Below, piece after piece: positions 52,413 through 62,508 of a DNA stretch of 64,000 bases. Below the pieces are notes generated by a model that had not been told where the DNA came from, did not search any database, and saw only the letters and a list, made by a program, of their open reading frames with translations. A program made the position numbers and the translations under genes. Where the stretch lies: NCBI GenBank assembly GCA_018287875.1, contig JAGVVL010000027.1:310001-374000 (forward strand), given 5' to 3'. This stretch comes from Nigrospora sphaerica. Its lineage: Eukaryota > Ascomycota > Sordariomycetes > Amphisphaeriales > Apiosporaceae. The number at the start of each line of letters is the position of its first letter. Position 1 is the stretch's first letter.

Positions 52413-53387
52413 TCATCGTCGCTGGGCCGTGCTCGTCGAAGTCGGCAGCGACGACGAAACGGTAGACGATGTCGTGCCGCCATTGTTGTCCTTGCCCACC
52501 ACGACGGCCTGCAGCACCTGCCCGGCGGCATTGGTCACCACGTTGACCAACGCGTTGAGGGGCCCGTACTTGTACGTCTTCTGGATGTTGCCGCCCTGGA
52601 GGATCTTCTGGGCGCCCGTGTACGTCATGTTCTGCTGGTAGTTGCCGATGATGGAGCTGACGATATCGCCGGCCTCACCCGTCACCTCCTGGACGATGTT
52701 TCCGAGGTTGTCGATGAGAAAGTTGATCTTGGAGTCTCCGTTGATGATGGAGCCCAGCAACCCGTCCACGGCGCCGATAACGTCACCGACCAGGTCCGTG
52801 GCCGTCTCCAGAACGTTGATGAGCAAGGGGTTGAGGTCCAGCGAGGCCAGCGTGCGGTTGACAATATCGACCAGGTTGCCGAGGCGGATAATGAGGTCCA
52901 GGTTGGCCTCGACATCGGCGATGGTAATGTTGACCTTCTTGATGCCCACCTGCACACCGGCGTTGACCTCGACCAGGCTGGCAACCTGGGCGGCGAGGTT
53001 GATCTCGGCGTTCAGGTTGTCCACGTCGAGCTCGATCTTCTTCACCGACAGCTCCGGGATGCGCAGCAGAACGTCTGGGGGGCTGTCGCCCGTGGGCAGA
53101 GCCGGCAGTTCGCCCGTGCCGCCGCCCTGCGCCGAGGTTCTGGTGCCGCTGCTGGCCGAGGTGGCCGTGCCGGTGCCGGACGAGGCATCAGTGGCCGTAG
53201 GGGTAACGGTGGGCGACGTGCCATCAGTGGCCGTGGCGGTCGCCGTCGGCGTACCCTCTGGCTGGGTCGTGGCCGCGGCGGTGCTGGAGGGCGTCACAGC
53301 ATCGTCGGTAGTCGACGCCGTCTGCGCGGCTACAAAGGCAAGCAACAGGAAGCCCCAGAGGAGCGAGAGGATCACGCGGTTCTGCAT
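52413..53387 (-). CDS. Secreted Ser/Thr-rich protein, paralogue of the divergent neighbour
   Basis: 324 residues, single exon. Signal peptide (QNRVILSLLWGFLLLAFVAA), then a long Ser/Thr/Ala/Gly-rich, probably O-glycosylated region to about residue 100. Next is a repetitive Val/Ile/Asn/Leu-rich domain (VKKIELDVDNLNAEINLAAQ, ADVEANLDLIIRLGNLVDIV, LDLNPLLINVLETATDLVGD). The C-terminal module (NMTYTGAQKILQGGNIQKTY) matches that of the protein at 54136-55098 in layout. The tail is Ser/Thr-rich without an obvious GPI signal. No named domain is recalled. Likely a cell-wall or secreted structural protein. Confidence 0.8.
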   Translation of the reverse strand: MQNRVILSLLWGFLLLAFVAAQTASTTDDAVTPSSTAAATTQPEGTPTATATATDGTSPTVTPTATDASSGTGTATSASSGTRTSAQGGGTGELPALPTGDSPPDVLLRIPELSVKKIELDVDNLNAEINLAAQVASLVEVNAGVQVGIKKVNITIADVEANLDLIIRLGNLVDIVNRTLASLDLNPLLINVLETATDLVGDVIGAVDGLLGSIINGDSKINFLIDNLGNIVQEVTGEAGDIVSSIIGNYQQNMTYTGAQKILQGGNIQKTYKYGPLNALVNVVTNAAGQVLQAVVVGKDNNGGTTSSTVSSSLPTSTSTAQRR

Positions 53388-54135
53388 GGTGACTCAAGAG
53401 CGTGCGGGCGAAGGAGCGAGAGGCAACACACGATGAAGTGGGATGGTCGTCACCAGAGCGCTTGCCACGGGCAAGGCCGATTTCATATAAGCCGGGGAAG
53501 GCTGCACAGCAGGACGGTCAAACCCCCCCCCCCGGTCCAGGCCATGTCGCGCCGCCTTTTCCCCTCCATCATTCCCTGTCGCACGAGCTTAACGGTTCCC
53601 CATAGGGCTAACGGCGGAACCGGTGGTTCTCCAACGTAGCGATGGCGTCTGGACGTGACGACGGGCCGGAAAAGCTGGGTTTCCAAGGTCGGGGGAGATT
53701 GCCATCATGCGATGGCTTTGGCGGTCGAGGGCGCATGGCTGGGTTGCTGGGCGGCGGAGCCAGTCGGGTTTTCACACGAGCGGAGCACACTACCCAAACC
53801 GTCCAAGCCGACCAAGCTCTGGCGAGCCGATGCGACCGCTCCGCCCCTATAGTAAGCATAACAGGGCCGGGATCCTGGCAGGACCTTGGATCATGCAGTG
53901 GAAAAGGAGTCGGCAGACTAGCCGAAGGACGGGTGATGGCCAGGCCTCAACCCCCCCCTCCCCTGCGACCTCTCGGCCCTACGTACTACGGCACGCGCCA
54001 GGCGGACGCACCCAGTCGTTCTCGGCCGGCCCTTTTAGATAGCGACCTCCCCTCGTTCTTGCAGAGCGTCCTCCATCTGTGATCGTCCCAGGTCCAGCCA
54101 GCGCCCTGAGTTTTTGTCCCCGTCGCCGTTCCACG
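53388..54135. promoter_or_regulatory. Shared divergent promoter region of the secreted paralogue pair
   Basis: The two paralogous genes start head-to-head 748 bp apart. The interval has no convincing ORF, a poly-C run near 53526-53537 and another C run near 53949-53957. Co-expression is inferred from arrangement only. Confidence 0.45.
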
Positions 54136-55098
54136 ATGCGTTCCTTCACTATGAGGCCGTTGGCCCTTCTCCTCCTGTCGCTCTTTTCCGTCGTCCTGGC
54201 GGCCGACGATGGCTACGTCGGCTACGAGCTCAACAAGCGCGGCGACCCGGACTCGGCCATCTACGAGACGGCCAACACCAAGGGTGGGGTGGAGCTGCCC
54301 CTGGAGCCCGACGTCTACCTCAACGCGTCGGTGTCGGTTGGTGAGATCAACATTGAGGTTGAGAACATCACGGCCAAGATCAACCTGGACGCCAAGGTGC
54401 TGAATCTGCTGCATTTCACCGCCGGCGTCGACGCGTCGATTGACCGCGTGCGCCTGAACATCCAGGATGTCAAGGCCAAGGTCTACCTCGAGGCAAGGCT
54501 GGAGAACGTCGTAGCCATGGTGGACGACGTGCTCAACTCGATCGACCTGAACCCCATCATTGCCACGCTGGGCAAGGGCCTCGGCGACATTGTCGGCGAA
54601 ATCGGCGACGGGCTGGGCGGCGGCAGCGGCGGCGGCGGCGGCGGCGGTTCGTCGACGTCGACGTCGTCGTCGGCGGCGCCGACCGCAACGGCCAACGCCA
54701 AGCGGGGGCTGAGCACCATCGACTACAACATCAAGCACAACATTTTGTACTCGACCAACGACTATTCGGGCAACGCGCACTCAAACCGCGTGCTGGGGCA
54801 GAACGGCACCATCTACGACCAGTACCTCAACAACGACGGCGACGAGATTGAGCGCCACAACGTGGGCTACTACAAGACGGACATGTCCTTCACGGGGCAC
54901 AACCGCACCATCACGATTGACGGCGTGACCGAGTACGAGATGGGCTACTTCTACAACCCGTACAAGGGCCTCGAGATCTACGCCGTCATCTTCCAGACGC
55001 CCGAGGGCCGCGTGGTCAAGACCAAGATCGTGTCCGAGGCCGAGGCCGGCGGCACATCCACCATTTCCGCCGACTCGGACAACAAGGAGACGCGCTAA
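54136..55098 (+). CDS. Secreted protein with Gly/Ser-rich linker, paralogue of 52413-53387
   Basis: 320 residues from ATG 54136 (a second ATG at 54151 gives a shorter leader). The signal peptide is LALLLLSLFSVVLAAD. The domain NITAKINLDAKVLNLLHFTA, DVKAKVYLEARLENVVAMVD, SIDLNPIIATLGKGLGDIVG parallels the paralogue residue pattern (INL-A-V, DV-A, L-RL-N-V, DLNP). A poly-Gly/Ser tract encoded by a GGC/TCG microsatellite (about 54610-54680) follows. The C-terminal module is DMSFTGHNRTITIDGVTEYE then YNPYKGLEIYAVIFQTPEGR. A KR site (NKRGDP) near residue 38 could be Kex2-cleaved. Function unknown. Confidence 0.82.
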   Translation: MRSFTMRPLALLLLSLFSVVLAADDGYVGYELNKRGDPDSAIYETANTKGGVELPLEPDVYLNASVSVGEINIEVENITAKINLDAKVLNLLHFTAGVDASIDRVRLNIQDVKAKVYLEARLENVVAMVDDVLNSIDLNPIIATLGKGLGDIVGEIGDGLGGGSGGGGGGGSSTSTSSSAAPTATANAKRGLSTIDYNIKHNILYSTNDYSGNAHSNRVLGQNGTIYDQYLNNDGDEIERHNVGYYKTDMSFTGHNRTITIDGVTEYEMGYFYNPYKGLEIYAVIFQTPEGRVVKTKIVSEAEAGGTSTISADSDNKETR

Positions 55099-58000
55099 GT
55101 AGGGGGTTTTGGTATGGCATCGTCTGCAGTTTTAATGAAATACCCCATTATTGCTTTGCACCTGGGCTTGTGTCTGATCGTCGCGAATGTGTACATGTGC
55201 CGCCCGATGAATTGAGGGGAAGCGAGGCGTGCTGTCTACGCTAGTAGATGTGCGTATTTTCGGCACTTGTGATTTGTACCTGTATGTACCACCTAAATCC
55301 GAAGCCGGTAGTCGATGGACCTACTACTAGACGGTGGACAACGGCTCCGTACCTTGGCCGGATTCCTTAAACGAGGTTGGACTGTGGTATGTGTTCTTGG
55401 CCGGACTTGTAACGAATGGGAACGGTGTGTGTTCTTGGCCGGCAGTATCATGGCAGCTGGGGGGTGAACGTGCGGAGGGCGACGTTCTGGCCGGGGCACG
55501 TAAATTCCCATGTTTTCCAAGATGCGGGCCAAACATCGAGATCTCGTATTTGGCAGCGCATCGATCGGGACGAGCCAGCCCTTGCCCTCCTCCCCCCAGC
55601 GGGCCCCCCGGGAAAAGCCTGCTGTCCATCAATCGTGCCGCTAGAGCCAGGGGGTTGCCCGTGCAATGCCCCATGAGAAGAAGCTGCCTGCCCTGCCGGA
55701 GCGAGCTCCATGAAAGTGGGAATGCGAGCTTCGCCCTAGGCTGGACGGAATAAGCGCGCTAGGGATCGCGAATCCATGGATGGGGTTGCATTTTTCCCTG
55801 CCTCCCCCAAATCCCATCCTCACTAGCGCACAAATTTCCCGGCGTGCGGGAAAAGCTACGGGCAGGGGCGGGCCTGGCAGGGCTGGTTGGAGAGCAAAAA
55901 GCAAAAGCCGGCCAAAGGCCTGTCTCGGCAGTCCAGGCCCGTTTTCTAACCGTTCGCCCGCTCCCGCGCCTGAGCCGCTAGAAAAAAGCCACATATGTGA
56001 AGGGGAGGAAGAAGAGGAAGGACAAAGAAGCCGGGCTCGAAGCGACGGAGGAAACGTTCCCCGAGCGGACGTTTCCAAGATATTCGCGGAATACCAAAGT
56101 ACGCACACCCACGGAATACCGAAACGTGGGCGGGGAGGGGCACTAGTGGGCATGCATGCGTGGGGTGGGTGTAATTGTCGTGGCGTCCTCCCCTCAATCC
56201 AGAACTTGCAGACTTGGTCACGTCGGCAGGGGAGGACCGACTCGGCATCGCTACTTGGGGATATTGCCCATCGATAGATGACACGCCGAGGCACGCACGC
56301 CTTTTCTTCTTCCCACGGGCATTCGGGGCGAGGGTGATTCGGCATGGGCATTTTCTCGCGCCCGCCGCTCGAGCCGGCCGCGGCTTTCCTATCTGTTCCA
56401 CGAAAAAAAAGGAATATCGCACCCTCCGCATGGCGGCGGCGTCAACGGTTTTCGGTCGTCGCCCGGCCGCCAGACCGACGAGGAGAGGGAAAGCTGTCGG
56501 GCCCCCCGGCAACCGGACGGGGGGGTTGGGCTTGACGCCGCGGATGGGGCGGTTGTCGCTGCAGCCCTTCCAGGGGAGGGAGGGGGAAGGGGGTTCGTCA
56601 CGCGTCCGCATGCATGCATGGGGCCCACGCTTGCGCGCGCGCGCAAGCCTCGTCTTCTGCCGGCAGGACCTGCCTAGACCCCCGGGCTACGAAAAGCAAG
56701 GAAAAGCAGGAAATTCCATGGCGCGTGTTATGCATGAGAGCGTGAATGGACCGGGATATCGCAAGAGAGGGAAATGGGATGGGAATGCATAATCCTGCCC
56801 GTTTATTCCCCCCGTTTATCCTCCTCCCCACGCGCGTACCAGGTCATCATGACGTCAGGCGCGTCGAGGGAGGAGCGCGTTCGTTCTATTGTCTTGTCCC
56901 GGTTTCAGAAATGCCCGTCGACCTTGATATTATTGTTCACGCCGCCCTCGTCCTCCCCTGCAGGTGATCCGCCATACATCTCGTACTTGGGACGTACGTA
57001 TGTAGGTGAAAGGCAGGAGCGGGTTTGGGACGAATGAAAACGAGCCAAGGTGGGTGAGGTATAGGTGATAGCTCGCCTACTATTATCGCCCATGATCAAT
57101 CACACTGCCCGCGTCCCCCGGGGGATAGCATGAACCCGCGCGCCTGATCCGGCCTTGTCGTCCGGATGGAAACGGGATTCCCAAAGGGGGAAAGAAGAAG
57201 AAAAGTTACGCCGGTGGAGAAAGGGGGATAAGCGACCGCAGAAGGGAATGCTTCCCCCCCTCGTACGCGCAACCCCCCCTCGCCCGTCCGGGGGAGGGGA
57301 CGAAGGGCCCGGACCCGGAGCCGGCTCCCCTCCCTCCTTCCCGCGCCTGGCCTTAACGCAGGTACGCGGCACGCGAGCGTCCGTCTTCCCGTGTGTGGAG
57401 GGAAGGGGGAAAGGCCTTGGTGCGGGCCCGGCCGCGTGCCCACCCCCTTCCGGCAGGTCGCGCGCAGCGCCGCGGTTTGCCGTCGCACCCACGACGGTGG
57501 AAGCCCGGCTCATGGCTTCCCCACGCAGGTATGCATTTCTTACAGCGCTGTGTTTCCCATCGGATGACCCAGCCCTTAATGTGTGACATGCAGGGCGCCC
57601 TTTGCGTGATTGGCCCCCGGCCTCGGGGCTTGACCGTGGAGGGCTATGGCAATTTTGGTCTCTTTGCTTTTTTTTCCTCGTCTCGTTCCGTCCCCTTTCG
57701 GCTTTCGACGCTTCCCAACCCTCGAGAGCTCGGGTTACACGGCGCGCCGGGGACAAGATGGAGGACGGGGGCCCTTCACCCTGGAAGCCGGAATTGCTCG
57801 AGGCGTCGTGGCGAGGCCAACTTTCACCGTTCCCGCCCCAGGGTCCTGTTCATGGCACAGGTGACACGTCGTAAAAGATAAGCAGGCGGTTCATCACGGG
57901 GGAACCTGATGCTTTCGGGGACGAAAACCCCTCCAAGCCGAGCCGCAAGGCGTGCATCCTCATTCGCGTCTACGCATGTACCTTTGAAAACTAATCTCCC

Positions 58001-58484
58001 TAGGGGGGTGCCACCGGTCCCGATTGCCTCGCGAGGCGATCTCTCTAAACGCATCGGGCGTCCTGCAGACAAAAGAAACAACTAAGCAGGCTCTGTTACC
58101 CCCATCGCGACTACTACCCAGAACCACTGCTACCCGAGTTTGGGGCCATGCGCATGTGGTCCCCAAATGGTCCGCGCGGGAAGACCGCTGTTCGATGCCG
58201 TGCTATTCCGTGATATTGACCTCGCTTGCGAACAACAATAAATGGGCAAATTTTCAAGCATCTGGGGATGAACACGGTGGAACGACGACCCAAGACCCAG
58301 CGTTGGCTTGGGGTTACCCTTGCGCGGGCTGTGGAGGTCATCGGGGGGTTTTTTTTTTCACAGGCGGCTGTACGTGGCAGCATTGCACCCCGAACCCACG
58401 CAGGAATGGGTAAGCAGTGCTGAATGGGGGCTCGTCCGAATATGCTGCGGGTGCCATGGGGGGATCGATTTCCCTGGAAAATCC
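55099..58484. other. 3.4-kb gene-poor, GC-rich region
   Basis: Many overlapping ORFs on both strands come from GC bias. None shows domain motifs, signal peptides with good context or coherent exon structure. Homopolymer tracts are present (tttttttt near 58350, aaaaaaa near 56403, gcgcgcgcgcgc near 56636). Possible long 5'/3' UTRs or non-coding RNA cannot be judged. Confidence 0.5.
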
Positions 58485-59291
58485 TCAGAGCAGTCGGGGC
58501 TCACGCCCGACGGGCCGGGCGCCGTGACGCTCCACGGGCGTTCCGCCACGAGCGCCGGTGTGGACTGGCGCGGCGTTTTCGGCCTTGTCCGGGACTGAGT
58601 CGGTCGGCGTCGCGGATCGGAGACGCGGCAAGGCGCTGGGGCGCATCACCGCCGGCGTCCGGGGCGGCGGCTGCTCGGCGGCTGGAGGGACTGTCTGCTC
58701 CGCGATCACCCCGGCGAGTCGTGCGAGGTTCGCCGGAGGTGCGCTGGCCCGGCTTCCGGCCGAGCCGAGGGGCCCGCGGGTCATGGCATCGGGGGGCAGC
58801 CGCGGCCCTAGCGGCGGCACGCGGTTGGTAGCAAGAGGGGCCGGCGTCGAGAAACGCGCCGCCGGGGGGTGGGCGGTGACTTGCTGGACGGGTTGTGGCG
58901 TATACGCGTTACTCGCAGGAGCCGGCGGCGGCACCCACCGGGCACGTTCCCGCGGCGGTGTCGTGGGCGAGGCCTGCGCGTCCGCCATCGGCCGCGCCCT
59001 CATCATGTTTCGCAGCAACTCGGGGTCCTCGGCCGACATGAGGTTCCCGGGCCGCCGGCGGTGGAGGTATCTGCTTGGGTTCGCGTTGGCCGCGCACAAA
59101 CGCGAGTGGTACCAGAGGACCAGGTAAAGGGGAGCGGCGATGACGTAGATGATGGTGCAGGTGAAGTAGGCGGCCTTGGGTACGGGGTACCCCCAAGTGG
59201 CCGTGTGGATCAGCGCGCTCAGGCACATGGCGAAGGCGGCGCCCGCAAACCCGGCGAGGACCCCGGTCTGGTGCTTGTAGAGCCAGGACAT
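58485..59291 (-). CDS. Two-TM membrane protein with Pro/Arg-rich cytosolic tail
   Basis: 268 residues from the ATG at 59291 (MSWLYKHQTGVLAGF). An upstream in-frame extension is possible but unlikely. Two transmembrane segments lie at the N-terminus (GVLAGFAGAAFAMCLSALIH and YFTCTIIYVIAAPLYLVLWY). The rest is a long disordered Pro/Ala/Arg-rich tail (RERARWVPPPAPASNAY, PPAAEQPPPRTPAVMRP). No family recognised. The frame is intact and the composition is typical for the region. Confidence 0.7.
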   Translation of the reverse strand: MSWLYKHQTGVLAGFAGAAFAMCLSALIHTATWGYPVPKAAYFTCTIIYVIAAPLYLVLWYHSRLCAANANPSRYLHRRRPGNLMSAEDPELLRNMMRARPMADAQASPTTPPRERARWVPPPAPASNAYTPQPVQQVTAHPPAARFSTPAPLATNRVPPLGPRLPPDAMTRGPLGSAGSRASAPPANLARLAGVIAEQTVPPAAEQPPPRTPAVMRPSALPRLRSATPTDSVPDKAENAAPVHTGARGGTPVERHGARPVGREPRLL

Positions 59292-59873
59292 GGTGCGGCT
59301 GTGCTTGCGTGCGGGCCAATGTATTGAGGGTATCGACATGGATGGTGAAGTACTGGGGAACGGTCTGTTGCGCCCCAGAACTGGTCTGGCCCGGATGAAG
59401 CGCATGCAAGAGGCCCAAGGCGCAATTCCGCAGCAAAAGGCGAGCCGTCAGGTGCATTCGTTCGTTCGACCATTTCCGTCCGTCGCCATCGTGCGGCGCG
59501 CCGGCCTTATAGCTGAGAAACCCGCGCCCACGACGCCAGGCAGACCGGCCCAGTCCCGTCGGCGGAACACTGCGGGTTGCCCCAGGCAGTCAAAAGAACA
59601 AGGCAGCATGTTCTGTTCCGTCCCCTGCACTCACAGTGTGCGCCATCATTGACCTGCACCAGCCCAGACAAAGGGGTCTTCCACGCTATTTTGGTCTGGC
59701 GGCCCCGCGAACAATAGGGTTCCTGCGGACGTCCGCCTAAGGCTGAAAGACGCCCGCACAAACAGTCATCACAAGGGGGCCATTTCAGGGCCAGATCAAG
59801 GCGGGCTTTTCGGTATGTTCCCAGGTATCGGTGGGAGCTTTTCGGATAGGCAAACCCCACGTGGAAACGACTA
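59292..59873. other. Intergenic, no gene seen
   Basis: Upstream of the two-TM gene and downstream of the F-box-like gene (both leftward). No ORF is supported. Confidence 0.5.
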
Positions 59874-61307
59874 TCAGTACCAATCGCTTCCCGTCTGTTC
59901 TGGCTTGATGTTCTTGGAGTTCGTGGACATGATCCTTCTCCCCGGCACCGCGTCCGTGAAGGCGCTTTCAAACGTACCGTTGATGGAGCGCTTGCCCATC
60001 TCATGGAGACTGTCGTAATCGGTTTGGCTCACAATGGCGGCCCACTCCTTGTCGGCGGGGCTCCGGCAGGGCCCGAGATCGCTCCAGCGCGAGACCATGA
60101 GGGCCAGCTTGAACCGCTGGGGCCCGTTGGCCTTGACCGTCTTGTCCTCGGCCATCTTGAGCTCGAAGAGGTACTCGGTGGGACAGGCGAAGCAACGGCG
60201 GATGGGCTTGCAGCGGGCGCACGTGGGGACCGAGAGCGTGTTGGTCTTGTCGACGGGGATGTGGTCCAGGGCGCACTTGGGGATCGAGGTGAGGAGCCCC
60301 GTCTTCCAGTGGCTGCAGACGCTGAAGTAGGGCGTGTAGTCGTCGCGGCTGAAGAGCAGGATGCGCTTGGCGGCGTCGGCGAGGCCGCCCTCGACGTGCA
60401 CCTGCGACTTGACGCGCACCAGCAGGTGGCCCCTCTCGGTTATGTGGTACATGGTGTTGTGGGACCAGTCCGAGTAGGGGTCCTTCCAGCGGCGGGCGAG
60501 GTCCTGGTGCGGGATTCCGTAGGCCGGGCCGAAGGCCCAGTGGCGGCGCGCGAGCTGGGCAAAGGTGAAGGGGAGGGTGCGGCCCTCGGTCAGGCGGAGG
60601 CGCGGCGGCGGGCACAGGGAGTTCGTCCGGTTGGGGCACTCGAACAGCGGGTTCACGACGTGATGCGGCCGCAGGCGCTCGTAGCCCGGCTGGATGCGCA
60701 GGTGCCACCGCGCGCACGGGAAGCAGAAGAGGTGCCGCGGCATCTTGCGGTCCAGCCCCAGGAGGAACTCGATGCGCTCGCCCCGGTGCGCCGGCTCCTG
60801 GAGGAGTGTGTAGGCCCGCCTGCCCAGCCGCGCGTACATGGTGCGGCACGTCGTCGCGAGCCGCGCCACGTCGAGCGCCGATAGGTACGCCTCGGCCACG
60901 TGCAGCCAGAGCTCCGGCGCCAGCGCCGCCAGCATCGGCGTCCCGTCGGGGCGTGACGGGTCGAACTCGGGCTCGCCGTCGTCGCCGTGCGCCTGCGCCT
61001 CGTCGCCGCTGTCGCCCTCTTCGTTGTACGTGAAGGCGTGCATCATCTCCGTTAGGTCCTTGCGCTCGCCCGTGTTCTTGTCGAGCACCTCGTCGGGGCG
61101 CTGGACCGGCTTGATGTGAAAGCTGGCGTCGTCGTCGGACCACTGCCGCGGCTCCGCCGGTTTTTCGCCGGCCGCATCGTCGTGGATATCCGCGACCGCC
61201 GGTTTCTTGGTCAGTTTCGCCCGTGTCCCCGGTTCCTTGCTAGATCGCAGGCCCAGCAGCGCCCGAAGGCCGCTGCTCTTCTTCTTCTTCAGCGTACGGT
61301 CCGTCAT
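59874..61307 (-). CDS. F-box-like protein, 477 aa
   Basis: Start taken at the ATG of MTDRTLKKKKSSGLRALLGL (61307); the open frame continues upstream but that part reads like 5' UTR. There is a basic N-terminus, an acidic middle (NEEGDSGDEAQAHGDDGEPE), then an F-box-like segment near residues 130-165 (LAPELWLHVAEAYLSALDVA, RLATTCRTMYARLGRRAYTL). The C-terminal half has Cys-rich motifs that could bind zinc (CFPCARWH, CARCKPIRRCFACPTEY). F-box proteins recruit substrates to SCF ubiquitin ligases; the substrate is unknown. The frame is intact, with no intron needed. Confidence 0.8.
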   Translation of the reverse strand: MTDRTLKKKKSSGLRALLGLRSSKEPGTRAKLTKKPAVADIHDDAAGEKPAEPRQWSDDDASFHIKPVQRPDEVLDKNTGERKDLTEMMHAFTYNEEGDSGDEAQAHGDDGEPEFDPSRPDGTPMLAALAPELWLHVAEAYLSALDVARLATTCRTMYARLGRRAYTLLQEPAHRGERIEFLLGLDRKMPRHLFCFPCARWHLRIQPGYERLRPHHVVNPLFECPNRTNSLCPPPRLRLTEGRTLPFTFAQLARRHWAFGPAYGIPHQDLARRWKDPYSDWSHNTMYHITERGHLLVRVKSQVHVEGGLADAAKRILLFSRDDYTPYFSVCSHWKTGLLTSIPKCALDHIPVDKTNTLSVPTCARCKPIRRCFACPTEYLFELKMAEDKTVKANGPQRFKLALMVSRWSDLGPCRSPADKEWAAIVSQTDYDSLHEMGKRSINGTFESAFTDAVPGRRIMSTNSKNIKPEQTGSDWY

Positions 61308-62508
61308 TTCTCCCACGGGTGCATATGCCAGGACAAGCTCGCGCGCTTCGGCCGGTCGTGATCGCCGAGGCTGGAATAAGCATGAACTAGAGGGCGGGCT
61401 CGAAGCTTGGCGCTGGTGGAGTAGGTTACGTCGGAAATCAGGGGTCGAGAGGGAGTCCAATGGCTGGCTGGTCGGCGATGAGTGGACGGATGAACAATAG
61501 CGAGCAAGAGGTACGAGTTGCGGGAGATGATGATCCCGGGAGTGATGTTCACAGCCGGCAGCAAAGGGACGGGTAGAGAGTTTGAAATGATGAAGATGGC
61601 CGCGCGTAAATTGAACAAAATCAACGCCGTCGTCATCGTGGAGTCTAATTAGTGTCGGGCGCATCGGCGCGTCCCACGCTCCGCCTCATCCGGCACACGC
61701 CAGTTCACCAATTGACAGCTCGGCTGGCACCCAAACGGAACCGCCCCCGAGAGACCGCGCATCTTGAACACTGTGCATTCCGCCCCCGTTCTTGGACTGT
61801 CACACATGCATTCTCGATGCGCGTGCTCACAACCTCTTCCCATTACCCGTGTACCGTACTGTAGAGGTGGGTTAGTGCGTCTTTAGCCTAGCGCTGAGTC
61901 CGGTAGCCACCATGAATATATTGTAGCTATGCCATGCTAAGCCTGTTCCGCCACAAGTTCACTGAGCCTTAAATGATAAGAGCGCTAGACGACACCCCGC
62001 ATCTTCGCTTGCTAGACTTTGGATGCGATCGGTCCTCTCACCTTGGTGACGGTGATCAGATCTGCTAGCTTCATCAAAGCCTATTTCGACATTTTATTAT
62101 GCATATATAGTTCCGTGAAAGATTAGGCACTATAGCATCCTGCCGTTGTCGTGATTTAATTGACCAGAAACAATATACATACCTTTATAGCTACGCGTAC
62201 CGTCTGGCCTATCGTACCTACGCACTGGTTAATCACCAGCCGGTGGTTGCACATGCTAGGTCGCGCGGGGTCGACCTGCGTGTCCCGTTAGCCGCACCAG
62301 GCCGGCGGCGGCGACGCTGTCTGCTGACGACGCATTCCTTGAACGCGGTCATCTCATTATCTAGGGTTCCAACTCATCACCTCCCTCAGGACGGTCGCCA
62401 CCTAGAAGGGTGACGATACACCGGATTACGAAAGGTGCGGGTATTCCATGATGGCTTCCTCGGCTATACGCTAACCCAGAAGCTGTTAATCAGCTGCGCT
62501 AGCCCGCC
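61308..62508. other. Divergent intergenic region
   Basis: 1.2 kb between the leftward F-box-like gene and the rightward NLR gene. AT-richer than its surroundings around 61880-62230. No ORF or element is recognised. Confidence 0.5.

Noticed and set aside
52642..53436. 264-codon plus-strand ORF
   Set aside because: Antisense to the secreted protein gene, which has a proper signal peptide and coherent domains.
60003..60884. 293-codon plus-strand ORF
   Set aside because: Antisense to the F-box-like gene; composition is Gly/Ala/Arg/Glu-rich, with no domain features.
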